Counted from the first letter of the stretch, positions 51,818 through 61,236 are shown. The stretch is 64,000 nucleotides of DNA from Pseudomonas sp. UBA4617 (GCF_002386445.1 NZ_DGIR01000016.1:1-64000); one strand, 5' to 3'. The notes: generated from the letters alone by a model not told the origin. Made by a program: numbers and translations.

Positions 51818-53047
51818 TCAGTCGACGAGAATCTTGGGATTGGAACTGCCCCATACGGTGTACAGGTCGGCCAGCAGCGCGCCGTTGATTTCTTCGATCT
51901 CGGCCTGGGTGATCTCGCCCTGGGCCTGCTTGCCGAACAACACCACTTCGTTGCCATCCTTCACATCAGGGAAGTCGGTGACATCGACCATCAAGGTGTT
52001 CATCGACACCTTGCCCACCACCGGCACGCGGTGGCCGTTGATCAACACATGGCCTTTGTTGGTGAACACGCGGCGATAGCCATCGGAGTAGCCGACGGTA
52101 ATGTTGGCCAGGCGCGAATCACGGCTCAGGGTGAAGGTGCGGTCGTAGCCGACAGTGTTACCGGCCGGGTAGCTGTGCACCGCCGCCACATGCGACTTGA
52201 ACTGCATGACCCGCTGGTACTCGGTGTGCGTCGGCACGGTATCGCCGAACAGCGCGCCACCGGTGCGCACCATGTCCAGGCGCGCTTCCGGCACTTCCAG
52301 CGTGGCGAAGGAGTTGGCCGCGTGCAGGGTGAGCTTGCTGCGATCCAGCTTGGCATGCTTGATCAGCCAGTCGCTCTGCTCGTTGAAGGCGGCCAGGCCT
52401 TTGCGCACATCGTCCTTGTCCTCCACGGCGAAGTGAGTCATCAGCGCGACCAGCTTGAGGTGCTTCTGGTCGGTGATCTGCAGTGCTTCGCCACGCCCGG
52501 ACCAGGTGGCCATTTCTACCCCGTTGCGGCTCATGCCGCCGGAATTGAGCGCCAGGTGGATGCGCAAGGTCTTGCCGTGACGCTCGGCCAGGGCATCGAG
52601 CTGGCGGGCGAATTCGGCGCTGCCGACCAGTTCTTCCATGTCGTACTGCAGGGCATCTTCCACTTCACCGAGGCTGGCCAGGCGCACCCGCACCAGCTGC
52701 CCGGTGAAGCCACTGGCACGGACCACACGGGCTTCCTCGTTGCTGGCCACCGCCACGCAGGGCACGCCCTGGGCAATGATCGAGGGCATCACCAGGCCGA
52801 TGCCGTGACCATAGGCGTCGGCCTTGAGCACGGCGCACAACTTGGACTTGCCACCCAGCTCGGCCTGCAAGGTCCGAATGTTGTGCTGCAGCGCGCTGGC
52901 GCTGATTTCGACCCAGGCGTTGCTGTTCTGCACAGCCAGGGCGGTGGTGCCGTTGTCCATCGACAGCGGCGGTGCGGCGTACAGCGGGGCTTGGCCAGTG
53001 ATCAGCAGAGCGAGGGAGGCAGCCAGGAGGGTACGGCGAAATGGCAT
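51818..53047 (-). CDS. alr: Periplasmic broad-specificity amino-acid/alanine racemase
   Basis: 409 aa from ATG at 53047. A Sec signal peptide (MPFRRTLLAASLALLITG, cleavage after APLYA) precedes the alanine racemase fold. WVEISASALQHNIRTLQAEL and LCAVLKADAYGHG contain the PLP lysine (~75). MTHFAVED, LDMVRTGGALFG, GNTVGYDRTF and VGKVSMNTLMVDVTD are family motifs. The signal peptide and length match the P. putida broad-spectrum racemase. A start 30 codons upstream is rejected because it would bury the signal peptide. Confidence 0.93.
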   Translation of the reverse strand: MPFRRTLLAASLALLITGQAPLYAAPPLSMDNGTTALAVQNSNAWVEISASALQHNIRTLQAELGGKSKLCAVLKADAYGHGIGLVMPSIIAQGVPCVAVASNEEARVVRASGFTGQLVRVRLASLGEVEDALQYDMEELVGSAEFARQLDALAERHGKTLRIHLALNSGGMSRNGVEMATWSGRGEALQITDQKHLKLVALMTHFAVEDKDDVRKGLAAFNEQSDWLIKHAKLDRSKLTLHAANSFATLEVPEARLDMVRTGGALFGDTVPTHTEYQRVMQFKSHVAAVHSYPAGNTVGYDRTFTLSRDSRLANITVGYSDGYRRVFTNKGHVLINGHRVPVVGKVSMNTLMVDVTDFPDVKDGNEVVLFGKQAQGEITQAEIEEINGALLADLYTVWGSSNPKILVD

Positions 53048-53183
53048 GGTGATTTCTCTATTCTTTTTTTTGGTGATGTATGCGGCCGGAAAGACCAAAG
53101 GTATTGGTGCTCGGCACGCCGTCAGCGAGGGTGCCATAGCCAGTGGGGATATGACCAGCTGTGTCGCGCCCAGCCAGCACCGG

Positions 53184-53377
53184 CTAGGCTCTATACGAAA
53201 AAAAATGTCGCAAACACAGCATGGAACAAGCCAGTGAGACCATGGGGGCGTAGCTTTTCGCGAGCTTGTTGAAGCGTGTCACGATGCGGCGCTTCTCTTT
53301 CAGCCAGCCAAACCGCCATGGTCTCACTGACTTGTTCCATGCGGTGTTTGCCACATCGCTTTTGGTACAGAACCTAG
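53184..53377. mobile_element. IS5-family-derived MITE with CTAG target duplication
   Basis: A 186-bp element (53188-53373) is bounded by direct repeats CTAG (53184-53187 and 53374-53377). Its ends are ~59-bp imperfect inverted repeats: GCTCTATACGAAAA on the left, and on the right the inverse of GTTCTGTACCAAAA; both continue with CATGGAACAAG and CAGTGAGACCATGG. Read inward-to-outward each arm encodes the same transposase C-terminus (for example WLKEKRRIVTRFNKLAKSY on the minus strand). It thus looks like two identical IS ends joined head to head. IS5 elements target YTAR, in agreement with CTAG. Confidence 0.8.
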
Positions 53378-54429
53378 TACCCGGTCATTTCCAGATAGCC
53401 GCGCCCACCCGCACTCCCGGTCAACCGCACCGGCCCTTCCCAGTACGGGAAGCGGGTGTCCATCCACGCCTGCGGCTCCAGCGCCTCGGCCTGCACATCC
53501 AGGCCCTGCCCCGGTACCCGCACCCGCCAGCGCGTCGGCACCCGCTTGCCATTTTTCTGCCGCGTCCAGGCCTGCGCCTGCAACTCGACCTGCGCCCCCG
53601 CCAGCACCACCACTTCACCCTGCGCGCCAACCCAGGTCCCGGCGCGATACGCCTCGCCCTGGGCCTGGCGCACCTGGAACAGCATCAGCTTGGCGCCATT
53701 GTCCAGGTGCAGCGAAAACCAGTCCCAGCCGGTCTGCCCGGCGGCCAGGGGCTGACTGCTCCACTCCCGGTCCAGCCAGGCCTGGCCGGTGACCGCAATA
53801 CACTGGCCGCCACGCTGCACATACCCGCGCACACGGTAAAACGGCTGGCTGTAGTAATACGAAGCCTGCCCCTTGCCGGATTTCTCGCTGTAGCCCTGCT
53901 CGCCATGCAACACCAGGGGCCCATCGCTGTGCAGTTGCAATTCGTAGCGAAAGCCCTCAGTGGTGGCCCGCATCTGCAGGTGTTCCATGCCGTTGCTGCC
54001 CTGCAGCGACCAGTCATTGATCCACGCCCGGAACGGCTGCGCCTGCACACCGGCCTGGCCTATCCCCCCGCGTGCCAGGGTTTCACCCGACTGGTGGCCG
54101 CCCGGGCCGGTCAACGCCGCATGCCCCAGCCACAGGTTCGGGCCGTTCCAGCCGGGCGTTTCCGGGCCTGGGCGCAAGGCCGAGCGGAACAGCGTCCACT
54201 GCACGCCCCAGTCACGCTGACGGGCATCCTGCAGGTTGGCGGTGACGTACCACCATTCGATGCGAAAGCCATCGTGCGCGCCGTGGTCGCGTGGAAATGC
54301 CAGCCGATGCCCGCGGGTCACCTGGCTGAATGCGCCAGCCTGCTGGCCGAGCCCGGCATAGCTTTGTTCCGCCGGCTTGTCGCAGCCGCACAGCAAGCCA
54401 AACAGCAACAGCCACACGCTACGCTTCAT
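53374..54429 (-). CDS. AttH/CrtC-like lipocalin-domain lipoprotein
   Basis: 351 aa. A short lipoprotein signal (MKRSVWLLLFGLLCGC, Cys16) precedes the two-domain lipocalin-like fold of the AttH/CrtC family: FPRDHGAHDGFRIEWWYVTANL, FRSALRP, WLGHAALT and GQAWLDREWSSQPL, DWFSLHLDNGAKLMLFQV. The gene overlaps the upstream permease gene by 11 bp and ends an ATPase-permease-lipoprotein operon. Its stop codon lies exactly within the CTAG duplicated by the MITE, so the insertion left the protein intact. Likely an envelope lipid or hydrophobic ligand protein. Confidence 0.82.
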   Translation of the reverse strand: MKRSVWLLLFGLLCGCDKPAEQSYAGLGQQAGAFSQVTRGHRLAFPRDHGAHDGFRIEWWYVTANLQDARQRDWGVQWTLFRSALRPGPETPGWNGPNLWLGHAALTGPGGHQSGETLARGGIGQAGVQAQPFRAWINDWSLQGSNGMEHLQMRATTEGFRYELQLHSDGPLVLHGEQGYSEKSGKGQASYYYSQPFYRVRGYVQRGGQCIAVTGQAWLDREWSSQPLAAGQTGWDWFSLHLDNGAKLMLFQVRQAQGEAYRAGTWVGAQGEVVVLAGAQVELQAQAWTRQKNGKRVPTRWRVRVPGQGLDVQAEALEPQAWMDTRFPYWEGPVRLTGSAGGRGYLEMTGY

Positions 54430-56878
54430 CGGTGAACGGCCTCAACAGTTCGCGTGGCTGGCGACGCGCCAGTTGCCACAAGGGCCAGGCGCTGGCCAGC
54501 AGGCTGCTCAGCAAGGCCAGCAGGGCCAGCTGCAACAGCTGTGCAGGGAACACGTAAAGCGGCAGGCGCCAGCCGAATGCCTGCACGTTCAGCACCGCGA
54601 CCAGGCACCAGGCCAACAGGATACCCAACGGGATGGCCAGCAGCACGGTGAGGCTGCTCAGCAGCAGGGTCTGCCCGAGGCTCAGCCAGGCCAGTTGCGC
54701 CCGCCGCACCCCCAGCGCCCATAAAGGCGCCAACTGGCCCAGGCGGGTCTGGCCCAGCGTCAACAGGTTGATGAACAGCGCCACGCCGGCCACGCCAAGG
54801 GTCAGGCTGTTGAGCGCGGCGGTGGCGGCAAAGGTACGGTTGAACACCTCGGTCGACCAGCGTTTCAGTCGGGCCTGCTCGACCACCCGGCTGTCGTCGA
54901 GGGTAAAGCGCTGCTGCAGTGCGGCCATGAGCGATGGCACCTGGTCTGCGGCCAGATCGACGCTCAAGCCCGTCAGGCTTGCCTGCGGCCAGTGCTCGCG
55001 TAAAGCGTCGGCGCCGACCAGTACGTGGCCCTTGGGGTTGCCATAATCGGCATAGACTCCTACGACTGTCAGCACACGCGGGCTGTCTGCCGGCAGCCTC
55101 AGGCTGTCCCCCAGGTGCAGGCGCAGACGCCTGGCCAGTTGTTCGCTGAGCATCACGGCTTGCCCACTGGCCAGTCGCTCCCAGGCGCCCGGCTGTTGCT
55201 CCAGCAAGGGCCAGCGTGTTCGATAGACGGGATGGTCGACGATGCCCTGAAGCTGCACCGGCCAACCTTGCAGCTGCGTTTCCACGCGCCAGATAGGCAG
55301 TAGCGTGCCGGGCACGGGTTGCTGCTTGAGCCACTCGGCAATCTGCAGGCCTTGGGCGGTATCCCGTGGGGTGATGTACAGCTCGGCCGACAGGCGCTGG
55401 TCAAGCCAGCCGACAAAGGTCTTGCGAAAGCCTTCGGTCATGCTGCCTACCCCGACACTGGCGGCCAGCGCCAGCAACAGGGCCATCAGCGCGAGCCCCA
55501 AGGCGGGCAGTTGCTGACGGCTATCGGCGACGAACCATTGCGCCAATGGTCGCCGGCAACGGCGCGCCAGCCAGGCCAGCGCGCTGTCAAGCAAGGCTGG
55601 CAGCAGCAGCGCCGCCGCCAGCAGTAGCCCCGCCAGCAGGCCGAACGCGCTGGGCAGGCTGTTACCCAGCAGGCCACAGCCCAGGGCCAACACCAGCAGC
55701 AGGCCCGCCAGCACAGCCTGACGCTGCAGCCACGGCCCCTGCGCCAGGCGCCAGGCCTGGGGTTGTGCCAGCGCCAGCAACGGTAACCGTGCAGCGCGCA
55801 ATACGCTGCCGACCCCGGCCAGCAATGCCCCCACCACGCCAACCAGCACCCCCGCCAACCACCACCACGCCGGCAGGCTCAGCGTACCGGCCACCTGGGC
55901 GCCATACAGGCCGCGCAGGCTGGCGGCCACATCAGGCAGCAGCCACGCCGCCAGCGCGTACCCACTGGCCACCCCGGCGACACCGCCCAGCACGGCGAAC
56001 AGGCCCAGTTCCAGCACCAGCGCCCATAACAGGACCTTCAGGTTGATGCCGCAAGCACGCAGGTTGCGTATCAGCCCGCGCCGCTGTTCCAGCGCCAGGC
56101 CGATCGCGGCATGGGCGATGAACAGGCCGACGACGAACGCCAGCAGGCCCAGTGCTGTCAGGTTGAGGTGGAAACTGTCGGTCAGCCGCTGCAGGCCGCC
56201 GTCATCCTGCCGGGGTTGCCATTCAAGCTCGGCAGCGACTTGCCCCGGCAGCGGCCCCGGCGCGGTGGCCAGCAGGCGCGACAACTGGCCAGGCGCGTGC
56301 AGCAGCGCTTGCGCGTGGCCGATATCGACCACCATCACCCCTGGGGCCAGTGCAGGCTGCAGCACCACCGGTGGCAGCAGTTGCCCTTCGCTGTCGCGTA
56401 TCGCTTCCCCGGGGGCTATGTTCAGTTGACGCAGCAGGTCTGGTCCGACCCAGGCTTGCCCAGGCAGGCCGATGAACGCCTGCAAGTCGAATGCCTGTGG
56501 CTGTACGCCGGCAATGCTGCTGGCCGGCGGCAGGCTCAATGGCTCTATGCCGATCAACCGCACGCTGCGCGCCGGCTCGCCCGGCAGACGCAGGCGGCCT
56601 TCCAGTACCGGGCTCAGCGCCCAGCCCAGCCTGCGCAGTTGCACGTACAGTGCCTGGTCGAAGCGTTCGCCATGGCGCGGCACCAGCTGCGCCTGCAGCG
56701 GCGCCGCCAATACCGCGCTGGCACGGGCATAGTCGCTGCGCGCCTGGCTGTTAACCGCCTGCACACCGGTCCACAAAGCCGTGGCCAGCCACAGGCCGGT
56801 GAGGATGCTGAAGCACTGCGCACGGTGGCGCCGCCAATGGCTGAGCAGTGCCCACAGGGCCAGCGACAGCAGTCTCAT
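54419..56878 (-). CDS. ABC transporter permease, FtsX/MacB-like
   Basis: 819 aa from ATG at 56878, overlapping the ATPase stop by ATGA. An N-terminal membrane helix and periplasmic domain are followed by FtsX-type helices (LGLLAFVVGLFIAHAAIGLALEQRRGLIRNLRACG). A second periplasmic domain and a second FtsX-type set follow (FNRTFAATAALNSLTLGVAGVALFINLLTL). It is thus a fused pair of permease repeats, about ten segments in all. Such permeases move lipids or drive periplasmic work by mechanotransmission rather than classical transport. Confidence 0.85.
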   Translation of the reverse strand: MRLLSLALWALLSHWRRHRAQCFSILTGLWLATALWTGVQAVNSQARSDYARASAVLAAPLQAQLVPRHGERFDQALYVQLRRLGWALSPVLEGRLRLPGEPARSVRLIGIEPLSLPPASSIAGVQPQAFDLQAFIGLPGQAWVGPDLLRQLNIAPGEAIRDSEGQLLPPVVLQPALAPGVMVVDIGHAQALLHAPGQLSRLLATAPGPLPGQVAAELEWQPRQDDGGLQRLTDSFHLNLTALGLLAFVVGLFIAHAAIGLALEQRRGLIRNLRACGINLKVLLWALVLELGLFAVLGGVAGVASGYALAAWLLPDVAASLRGLYGAQVAGTLSLPAWWWLAGVLVGVVGALLAGVGSVLRAARLPLLALAQPQAWRLAQGPWLQRQAVLAGLLLVLALGCGLLGNSLPSAFGLLAGLLLAAALLLPALLDSALAWLARRCRRPLAQWFVADSRQQLPALGLALMALLLALAASVGVGSMTEGFRKTFVGWLDQRLSAELYITPRDTAQGLQIAEWLKQQPVPGTLLPIWRVETQLQGWPVQLQGIVDHPVYRTRWPLLEQQPGAWERLASGQAVMLSEQLARRLRLHLGDSLRLPADSPRVLTVVGVYADYGNPKGHVLVGADALREHWPQASLTGLSVDLAADQVPSLMAALQQRFTLDDSRVVEQARLKRWSTEVFNRTFAATAALNSLTLGVAGVALFINLLTLGQTRLGQLAPLWALGVRRAQLAWLSLGQTLLLSSLTVLLAIPLGILLAWCLVAVLNVQAFGWRLPLYVFPAQLLQLALLALLSSLLASAWPLWQLARRQPRELLRPFTDEA

Positions 56879-57543
56879 CGACCCGGTTCGGCGCGCACGC
56901 GGCCGGCCTGCAAGTAGCAACGCTGCTGCAAGCGCGCCGCCAGGCGCGGGCTGTGGGTCACCATCAGCACACCGCTGCCGGCCTCGGCGACCAGTTGCAG
57001 CAGCAAACTCAGCACTTCGTCGCTGCTGGCTTCATCGAGGCTGCCGGTGGGCTCGTCGGCCAGCAGCCAGGACGGGCGCCCGGCCAGCGCACGGCCGATG
57101 GCAACCCGTTGCTGCTGGCCGCCGGACAGCTGTTCGGGGTAGCGCGCAAGCAAACCCGTCAGGCCCAGGCGTTGTGCCAGATACGCGACCCAATGCGGGT
57201 CATGCCGCGCAGCCAGGCGCGCCTGGAAGGCAAGGTTGGCCGCCACGTCCAGGCTGCTGATCAGGTTGTACTGCTGGAACACCAGGCCAACCGCCTCGCG
57301 CCGCCATAGCGCCAGCGACGCTTCGCAACGGCTGTCGAGGGCGGCGCCGTCGATCAGGATACGGCCGCTGTCGGCGCGATCGAGGCCGGCCACCAGGTGC
57401 AGCAAGGTGCTTTTGCCACTGCCTGATTCACCCATCAGCGCCAGGCTGCTGCCGCGTGCCAGGTGCAGGTCGACGCCCTGCAATACCGGCTGCAGGCCTT
57501 GTGGGGTGGGGAACGATTTGTACAGTTGTTCGATGACCAGCAT
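56875..57543 (-). CDS. ABC transporter ATP-binding protein, LolD/MacB type
   Basis: 222 aa. Walker A GESGSGKSTLL (~39), Q-loop VFQQYNLI, signature LSGGQQQRVAIGRAL, Walker B WLLADEPTGSLD and H-loop MVTHSPRL are intact. It is the first gene of the operon with the FtsX-like permease and the AttH-like lipoprotein, an arrangement also known as att in Agrobacterium. Length and the PTGSLDE motif place it with LolD/MacB ATPases. Confidence 0.92.
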   Translation of the reverse strand: MLVIEQLYKSFPTPQGLQPVLQGVDLHLARGSSLALMGESGSGKSTLLHLVAGLDRADSGRILIDGAALDSRCEASLALWRREAVGLVFQQYNLISSLDVAANLAFQARLAARHDPHWVAYLAQRLGLTGLLARYPEQLSGGQQQRVAIGRALAGRPSWLLADEPTGSLDEASSDEVLSLLLQLVAEAGSGVLMVTHSPRLAARLQQRCYLQAGRVRAEPGR

Positions 57544-57834
57544 CGATGGGCCTTGGTCGGTTCAGGTGTCCTTTAGGAATAGCAGGTTCGGCGCGATGCG
57601 CGTGTATCGTTCCATCGGCATTTTGCAGCCCGCCGACCCGGTGATGAACAAATCTTCATCTTGCCGGCGGGCCGCATGATCATGGGCGTAGCGACCGTCG
57701 CCCGGTTGCTGCACGCGGCCTTCGCCTTGAGAGGGCCTGGCACCTTGCGTAGCATCACCGCCCCCGCACCCACAGGCCCGGCGTGTACAGGCCCACGCCT
57801 TACCCAGCCACGCCACCCGCAGACGAAACCGCCG
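57544..57834. promoter_or_regulatory. Divergent region between ABC operon and mrdA
   Basis: 291 bp with divergent starts on both sides. The mrdA frame is open over most of it, but composition is Pro/Ala/Arg-biased and without family residues, so it is treated as non-coding. No operator or hairpin of note was seen. Confidence 0.3.
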
Positions 57835-59730
57835 ATGCCGCAACCCATCCCTCTCAAGGACCACGAAAAGGAAAAGCACCTGGTCAACCGCCGGCTTCTG
57901 GCCTGCGCCGCCCTGGTCTTCAGCCTGTGCGCCGTCCTGGTCGGTAGGCTCTATGTGCTGCAGGTGGTGCAGCATGACCAGCAGAGCGCCGTGTCGGAAA
58001 ACAACCGCGTTCACGTGCTGCCCATCGCCCCCGAGCGTGGCCTGATCTATGACCGCAACGGCGTGGTCCTGGCCGCCAACAAGCCCAGCTTCGACCTGAC
58101 CATGACCCGCGAACGGGCCGGCGGCGACACGGCCAAGGTGCTCGACACCCTGACCCAGGTCCTGGGCCTGGGCGAAGACGAGCGCAAGCAGTTCGACAAG
58201 GACCTGCGCCGGGGCCGCAAGCCGTTCGAGCCGGTCACCTTGATGGTCGGCCTGAGCGAAGAGCAGATCGCCCTGGTCGCAGTGAACCAGTTCCGTCTGC
58301 CAGGCCTGGAGGTCGAACCGCAGTTCATCCGCGAATACCCGCTGGCCGAGCACTTCGCCCATTCGGTGGGCTACGTGGGGCGGATCAACGAAAAAGAGGC
58401 CAAGGCCCTCGACAACAACGAATACCGTGGCACCCAGTCGATCGGCAAGACCGGCATCGAACATTTCTACGAAAGCCAGCTGCACGGCCACGTGGGTTAT
58501 GAGGAGGTCGAGACCAACGCCCAGGGTCGGGTGATGCGGGTGCTCAACCACAAGGACCCGACCCCCGGCCAGGATATCGTCCTGACCCTGGACGCGCACC
58601 TGCAACTGGCGGCGGAAAAAGCGCTGGGCGACCGCCGTGGCTCGGTGGTGGTGCTCGACCCGGCCAACGGCGATGTGCTGGCCATGGTCAGCAACCCCAG
58701 CTTCGACCCCAACCTGTTCGTCAAGGGCATCAGCTTCCAGCAGTACGCCGCGCTGCGCGACTCCATCGACCGGCCCCTGTTCAACCGTGTGCTGCGCGGC
58801 CTTTACGCACCGGGCTCGACGGTCAAGCCGGAGGTCGCAATCGCCGGCCTCGACAGCGGCGTGATCACCCCGGGCAGCCGGGTCTTCGACCCGGGCTACT
58901 ACGAACTGCCCAACTATGACCACAAGTACCGCAACTGGAACCGTAGCGGCGATGGCTGGGTGGACATGTACACCGCCATCATGCGCTCCAACGACACCTA
59001 CTTCTACGACCTGGCCCACAAGCTCGGCATCGACCGCCTGCACGACTACCTGGCCGAGTTCGGCCTGGGCCAGAAGGTGTCGCTGGACATGTTCGAGGAA
59101 GCCTCGGGGTTGATGCCATCGGCCGAGTGGAAACGTGCCACGCGGCGCCAGGCCTGGTTCCCGGGCGAGACGCTGATCCTTGGCATCGGCCAGGGCTACA
59201 TGCAGGTCACCCCGCTGCAACTGGCCCAGGCCACCAGCCTGCTGGCGAGCAAGGGCGTCTGGCACCGCCCGCACCTGGCGAGGAGCGTGGGCGGCGTGGC
59301 CCCGGTCGATCCCCACCCAATGCCCGACATCGTGCTGCATGACAAGCATGCCTGGGACCAGGTCAGCCAGGGCATGCAAATGGTCATGCACGACCCGCGG
59401 GGGATCGCCCGTGCCGCCGCGGCTGGCGCGCAGTACCGGATTGCCGGCAAGAGCGGCACCGCGCAGGTGGTGGCGATCAGGCAAGGCGAGCGCTACAACC
59501 GCGACAAGACCCAGGAGCGGCACCGCGACAACGCCCTGTTCGTCGGCTTTGCGCCCGCCGAGCACCCGAGCGTGGTGGTAGCGGTGATGATCGAGAACGG
59601 GGAAGCCGGCGGACGGGTGGCGGGCCCGGTGGTACGCGAGGTGATGGATGCCTATCTGCTGGACGACCAGGGGCATCTGAAGCCTGAATATGCCGGGGGC
59701 GCAGCCGCGCATGCTGCGCCACACAGCTAG
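57835..59730 (+). CDS. mrdA: Penicillin-binding protein 2 (peptidoglycan transpeptidase)
   Basis: 631 aa from ATG at 57835. One membrane segment (LLACAALVFSLCAVLVGRLYVL) is followed by the dimerisation domain (APERGLIYDRNGVVLA) and the transpeptidase domain with SxxK in PGSTVKP (~328), SND (~384) and KSGTAQV (~538). These are features of the elongation PBP2. In most genomes mrdA lies with rodA and other cell-shape genes; here none is adjacent, so this is probably the second copy known in P. putida. It acts in the periplasm and is a beta-lactam target. Confidence 0.93.
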   Translation: MPQPIPLKDHEKEKHLVNRRLLACAALVFSLCAVLVGRLYVLQVVQHDQQSAVSENNRVHVLPIAPERGLIYDRNGVVLAANKPSFDLTMTRERAGGDTAKVLDTLTQVLGLGEDERKQFDKDLRRGRKPFEPVTLMVGLSEEQIALVAVNQFRLPGLEVEPQFIREYPLAEHFAHSVGYVGRINEKEAKALDNNEYRGTQSIGKTGIEHFYESQLHGHVGYEEVETNAQGRVMRVLNHKDPTPGQDIVLTLDAHLQLAAEKALGDRRGSVVVLDPANGDVLAMVSNPSFDPNLFVKGISFQQYAALRDSIDRPLFNRVLRGLYAPGSTVKPEVAIAGLDSGVITPGSRVFDPGYYELPNYDHKYRNWNRSGDGWVDMYTAIMRSNDTYFYDLAHKLGIDRLHDYLAEFGLGQKVSLDMFEEASGLMPSAEWKRATRRQAWFPGETLILGIGQGYMQVTPLQLAQATSLLASKGVWHRPHLARSVGGVAPVDPHPMPDIVLHDKHAWDQVSQGMQMVMHDPRGIARAAAAGAQYRIAGKSGTAQVVAIRQGERYNRDKTQERHRDNALFVGFAPAEHPSVVVAVMIENGEAGGRVAGPVVREVMDAYLLDDQGHLKPEYAGGAAAHAAPHS

Positions 59731-59971
59731 GGGCGCACCGCCGAACAGCCTGCCGTGCGAGGCATCAGCGCGGACGGGCGCTCCAGCTTGGCAGTGCCTT
59801 GATCCTGGCAAGCCCGAGCAGAGCACGCCGGGCTCGCCACAGTCCATGCATGCATTTGGCCGGCTGAGCGCAGCCTGCCGTGGAACACCCATGGAACTCC
59901 GGGCACCTCCGTGCGTTCTTAAACACTGAGTGGTTTATTTCCCTGTGCTTCACGTTACTGGAGAACATGCC

Positions 59972-60289
59972 ATGCGCCACCTACTCCTCGCCCCTGCCTT
60001 GCTGCTCCTGCTGCCTGCCGGTGCTGCCCTGGCTGACGTCGACGCGGGCGACGTCGCCACCTCTGCCGGTGTTTCCGCTTCGCTCTACTCGACCTTCAAG
60101 GACGACAAACGGATCATCCCGGCGCGCGACGAGCTTTCCGCTTACGTCGCCAGCGGCGGTGCAATCCGTGGCGCCTACGTCGAGGCGGCACTGGAGCAAG
60201 CGCGCAAGGAACATCCTGGCCTGCAGGCCAGTGATGAAGAACTGGCCCAGGCCATCCTGTCGCAGGACGATACCGTAGGCAATCACTGA
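59972..60289 (+). CDS. Small periplasmic DUF2388 protein
   Basis: 105 aa from ATG at 59972, with GGAG 8 nt upstream. The signal peptide (MRHLLLAPALLLLLPAGAALA) is followed by VATSAGVSASLYSTFKDDKRI and RDELSAYVASGGAIRGAYVEAAL, the DUF2388 pattern that is widespread in Pseudomonas. Function unknown. It stands alone and convergent with glcC. Confidence 0.85.
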   Translation: MRHLLLAPALLLLLPAGAALADVDAGDVATSAGVSASLYSTFKDDKRIIPARDELSAYVASGGAIRGAYVEAALEQARKEHPGLQASDEELAQAILSQDDTVGNH

Positions 60290-60304
60290 CCCGGGCCGTC
60301 CGCT

Positions 60305-60355
60305 GCTGAACCCGCCTCCACAAGGCCACCAAGGCCGTTGGTGGACGGGTTCAGC
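60305..60355. terminator. Hairpin between DUF2388 gene and glcC
   Basis: GCTGAACCCG (60305-60314) pairs perfectly with CGGGTTCAGC (60346-60355), in the 92-bp gap between convergent genes. The long loop and lack of a T-run leave intrinsic termination uncertain, but the position fits a bidirectional terminator. Confidence 0.5.
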
Positions 60356-60381
60356 CGCGCAAGGGCCGGCACTGGTGAAGT

Positions 60382-61146
60382 TCACCCCCACCCATCCATG
60401 CGCATGGTCGCCCGCACCAGGCGCTGCTCCTCCTGCTCGATTTCGCGCAAGCTGTCGCGGATGCCGTTGATGTGCTCCCGTGCCGCCCTCTGCGCCTGCT
60501 CGGGCAACTGCTCCATGACGGCGTGATACAACCGTGCATGCTGACGGTCGATCTGGCGCTTCTGCGCCGGGCGGCAATACAGGTTGTTGACCGACGCGAA
60601 CACCGTGCTCAAGGTCAGGTCGTTGAGCGATTGCAAGGTCAGTACCAGCACCGGGTTGTGCGACGCCTCGCTGATCGCGCGGTGGAAGGCATGGTCGCGG
60701 CGGGCATGCTCACGGGCATCAAGCGCCTCGTGGCCGGCATGCGCGGCAAGCATCTCGTCATAGCGCCGGCGAATCAGCAGGCGGTCGATATCGGTGGCAC
60801 GCAAGGCGGCCAGGCGCGCCGATTCGGCCTCCAGCAGCGCGCGCACTTCCAGCAGGTCGAACAGCGTACGTGGCTGCGAGCTGAACAGGTGCATCAACGG
60901 TGTGCCCCCGGCCCGCCCGGTCAGGTCGGCGACAAACGAACCACGGCCCTGCTCGGTATCGATGATGCCGCGCCCACGCAGGATGCGCAGGCCTTCCCGC
61001 AGCGCCGAACGCGAGCACCCGAGCTTTTCCACCAGGCGCCGCTCCGACGGCAGGGCCTGGCCGACCTTCAGCACACCCTCGACAATCAGCCGTTCGACCC
61101 GTTCGGCCACCTGGTCGGCGACCTTGACCTTGCCTTCTGTAGCCAT
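60382..61146 (-). CDS. glcC: GntR/FadR-family regulator of glycolate oxidase
   Basis: 254 aa from ATG at 61146, preceded by AGGAGG. The winged helix has VADQVAERVERLIVEGVLKVG, LPSERRLVEKLGCSRSALREGL and GRGSFVADL. The C-terminal FadR-type all-helical effector domain has DHAFHRAISEASHNPVLVLTLQSL with metal-binding residues. It is divergent from glcDEF, with two TGGT-N3-ACCA sites in between. It should activate glcDEF in response to glycolate. A longer upstream frame is rejected because it runs through the operators. Confidence 0.92.
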   Translation of the reverse strand: MATEGKVKVADQVAERVERLIVEGVLKVGQALPSERRLVEKLGCSRSALREGLRILRGRGIIDTEQGRGSFVADLTGRAGGTPLMHLFSSQPRTLFDLLEVRALLEAESARLAALRATDIDRLLIRRRYDEMLAAHAGHEALDAREHARRDHAFHRAISEASHNPVLVLTLQSLNDLTLSTVFASVNNLYCRPAQKRQIDRQHARLYHAVMEQLPEQAQRAAREHINGIRDSLREIEQEEQRLVRATMRMDGWG

Positions 61147-61161
61147 TGCGCACCCTCCTGC

Positions 61162-61172
61162 TGGTAGGACCA
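61162..61172. promoter_or_regulatory. FadR-type operator 1 in glcC-glcD region
   Basis: TGGT-AGG-ACCA, perfect half-sites of the kind bound by FadR-subfamily GntR proteins, 16 bp upstream of the glcC start. An identical 11-mer lies at 61237; the flanking CTGG...CC(A/T) context is shared as well. Confidence 0.65.
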
Positions 61173-61236
61173 CTTTGCCTGCCGACCTCAATCTAGCCGA
61201 GCGATACCGCCAATAACCAGCGCTTCTGGCAAAAAC

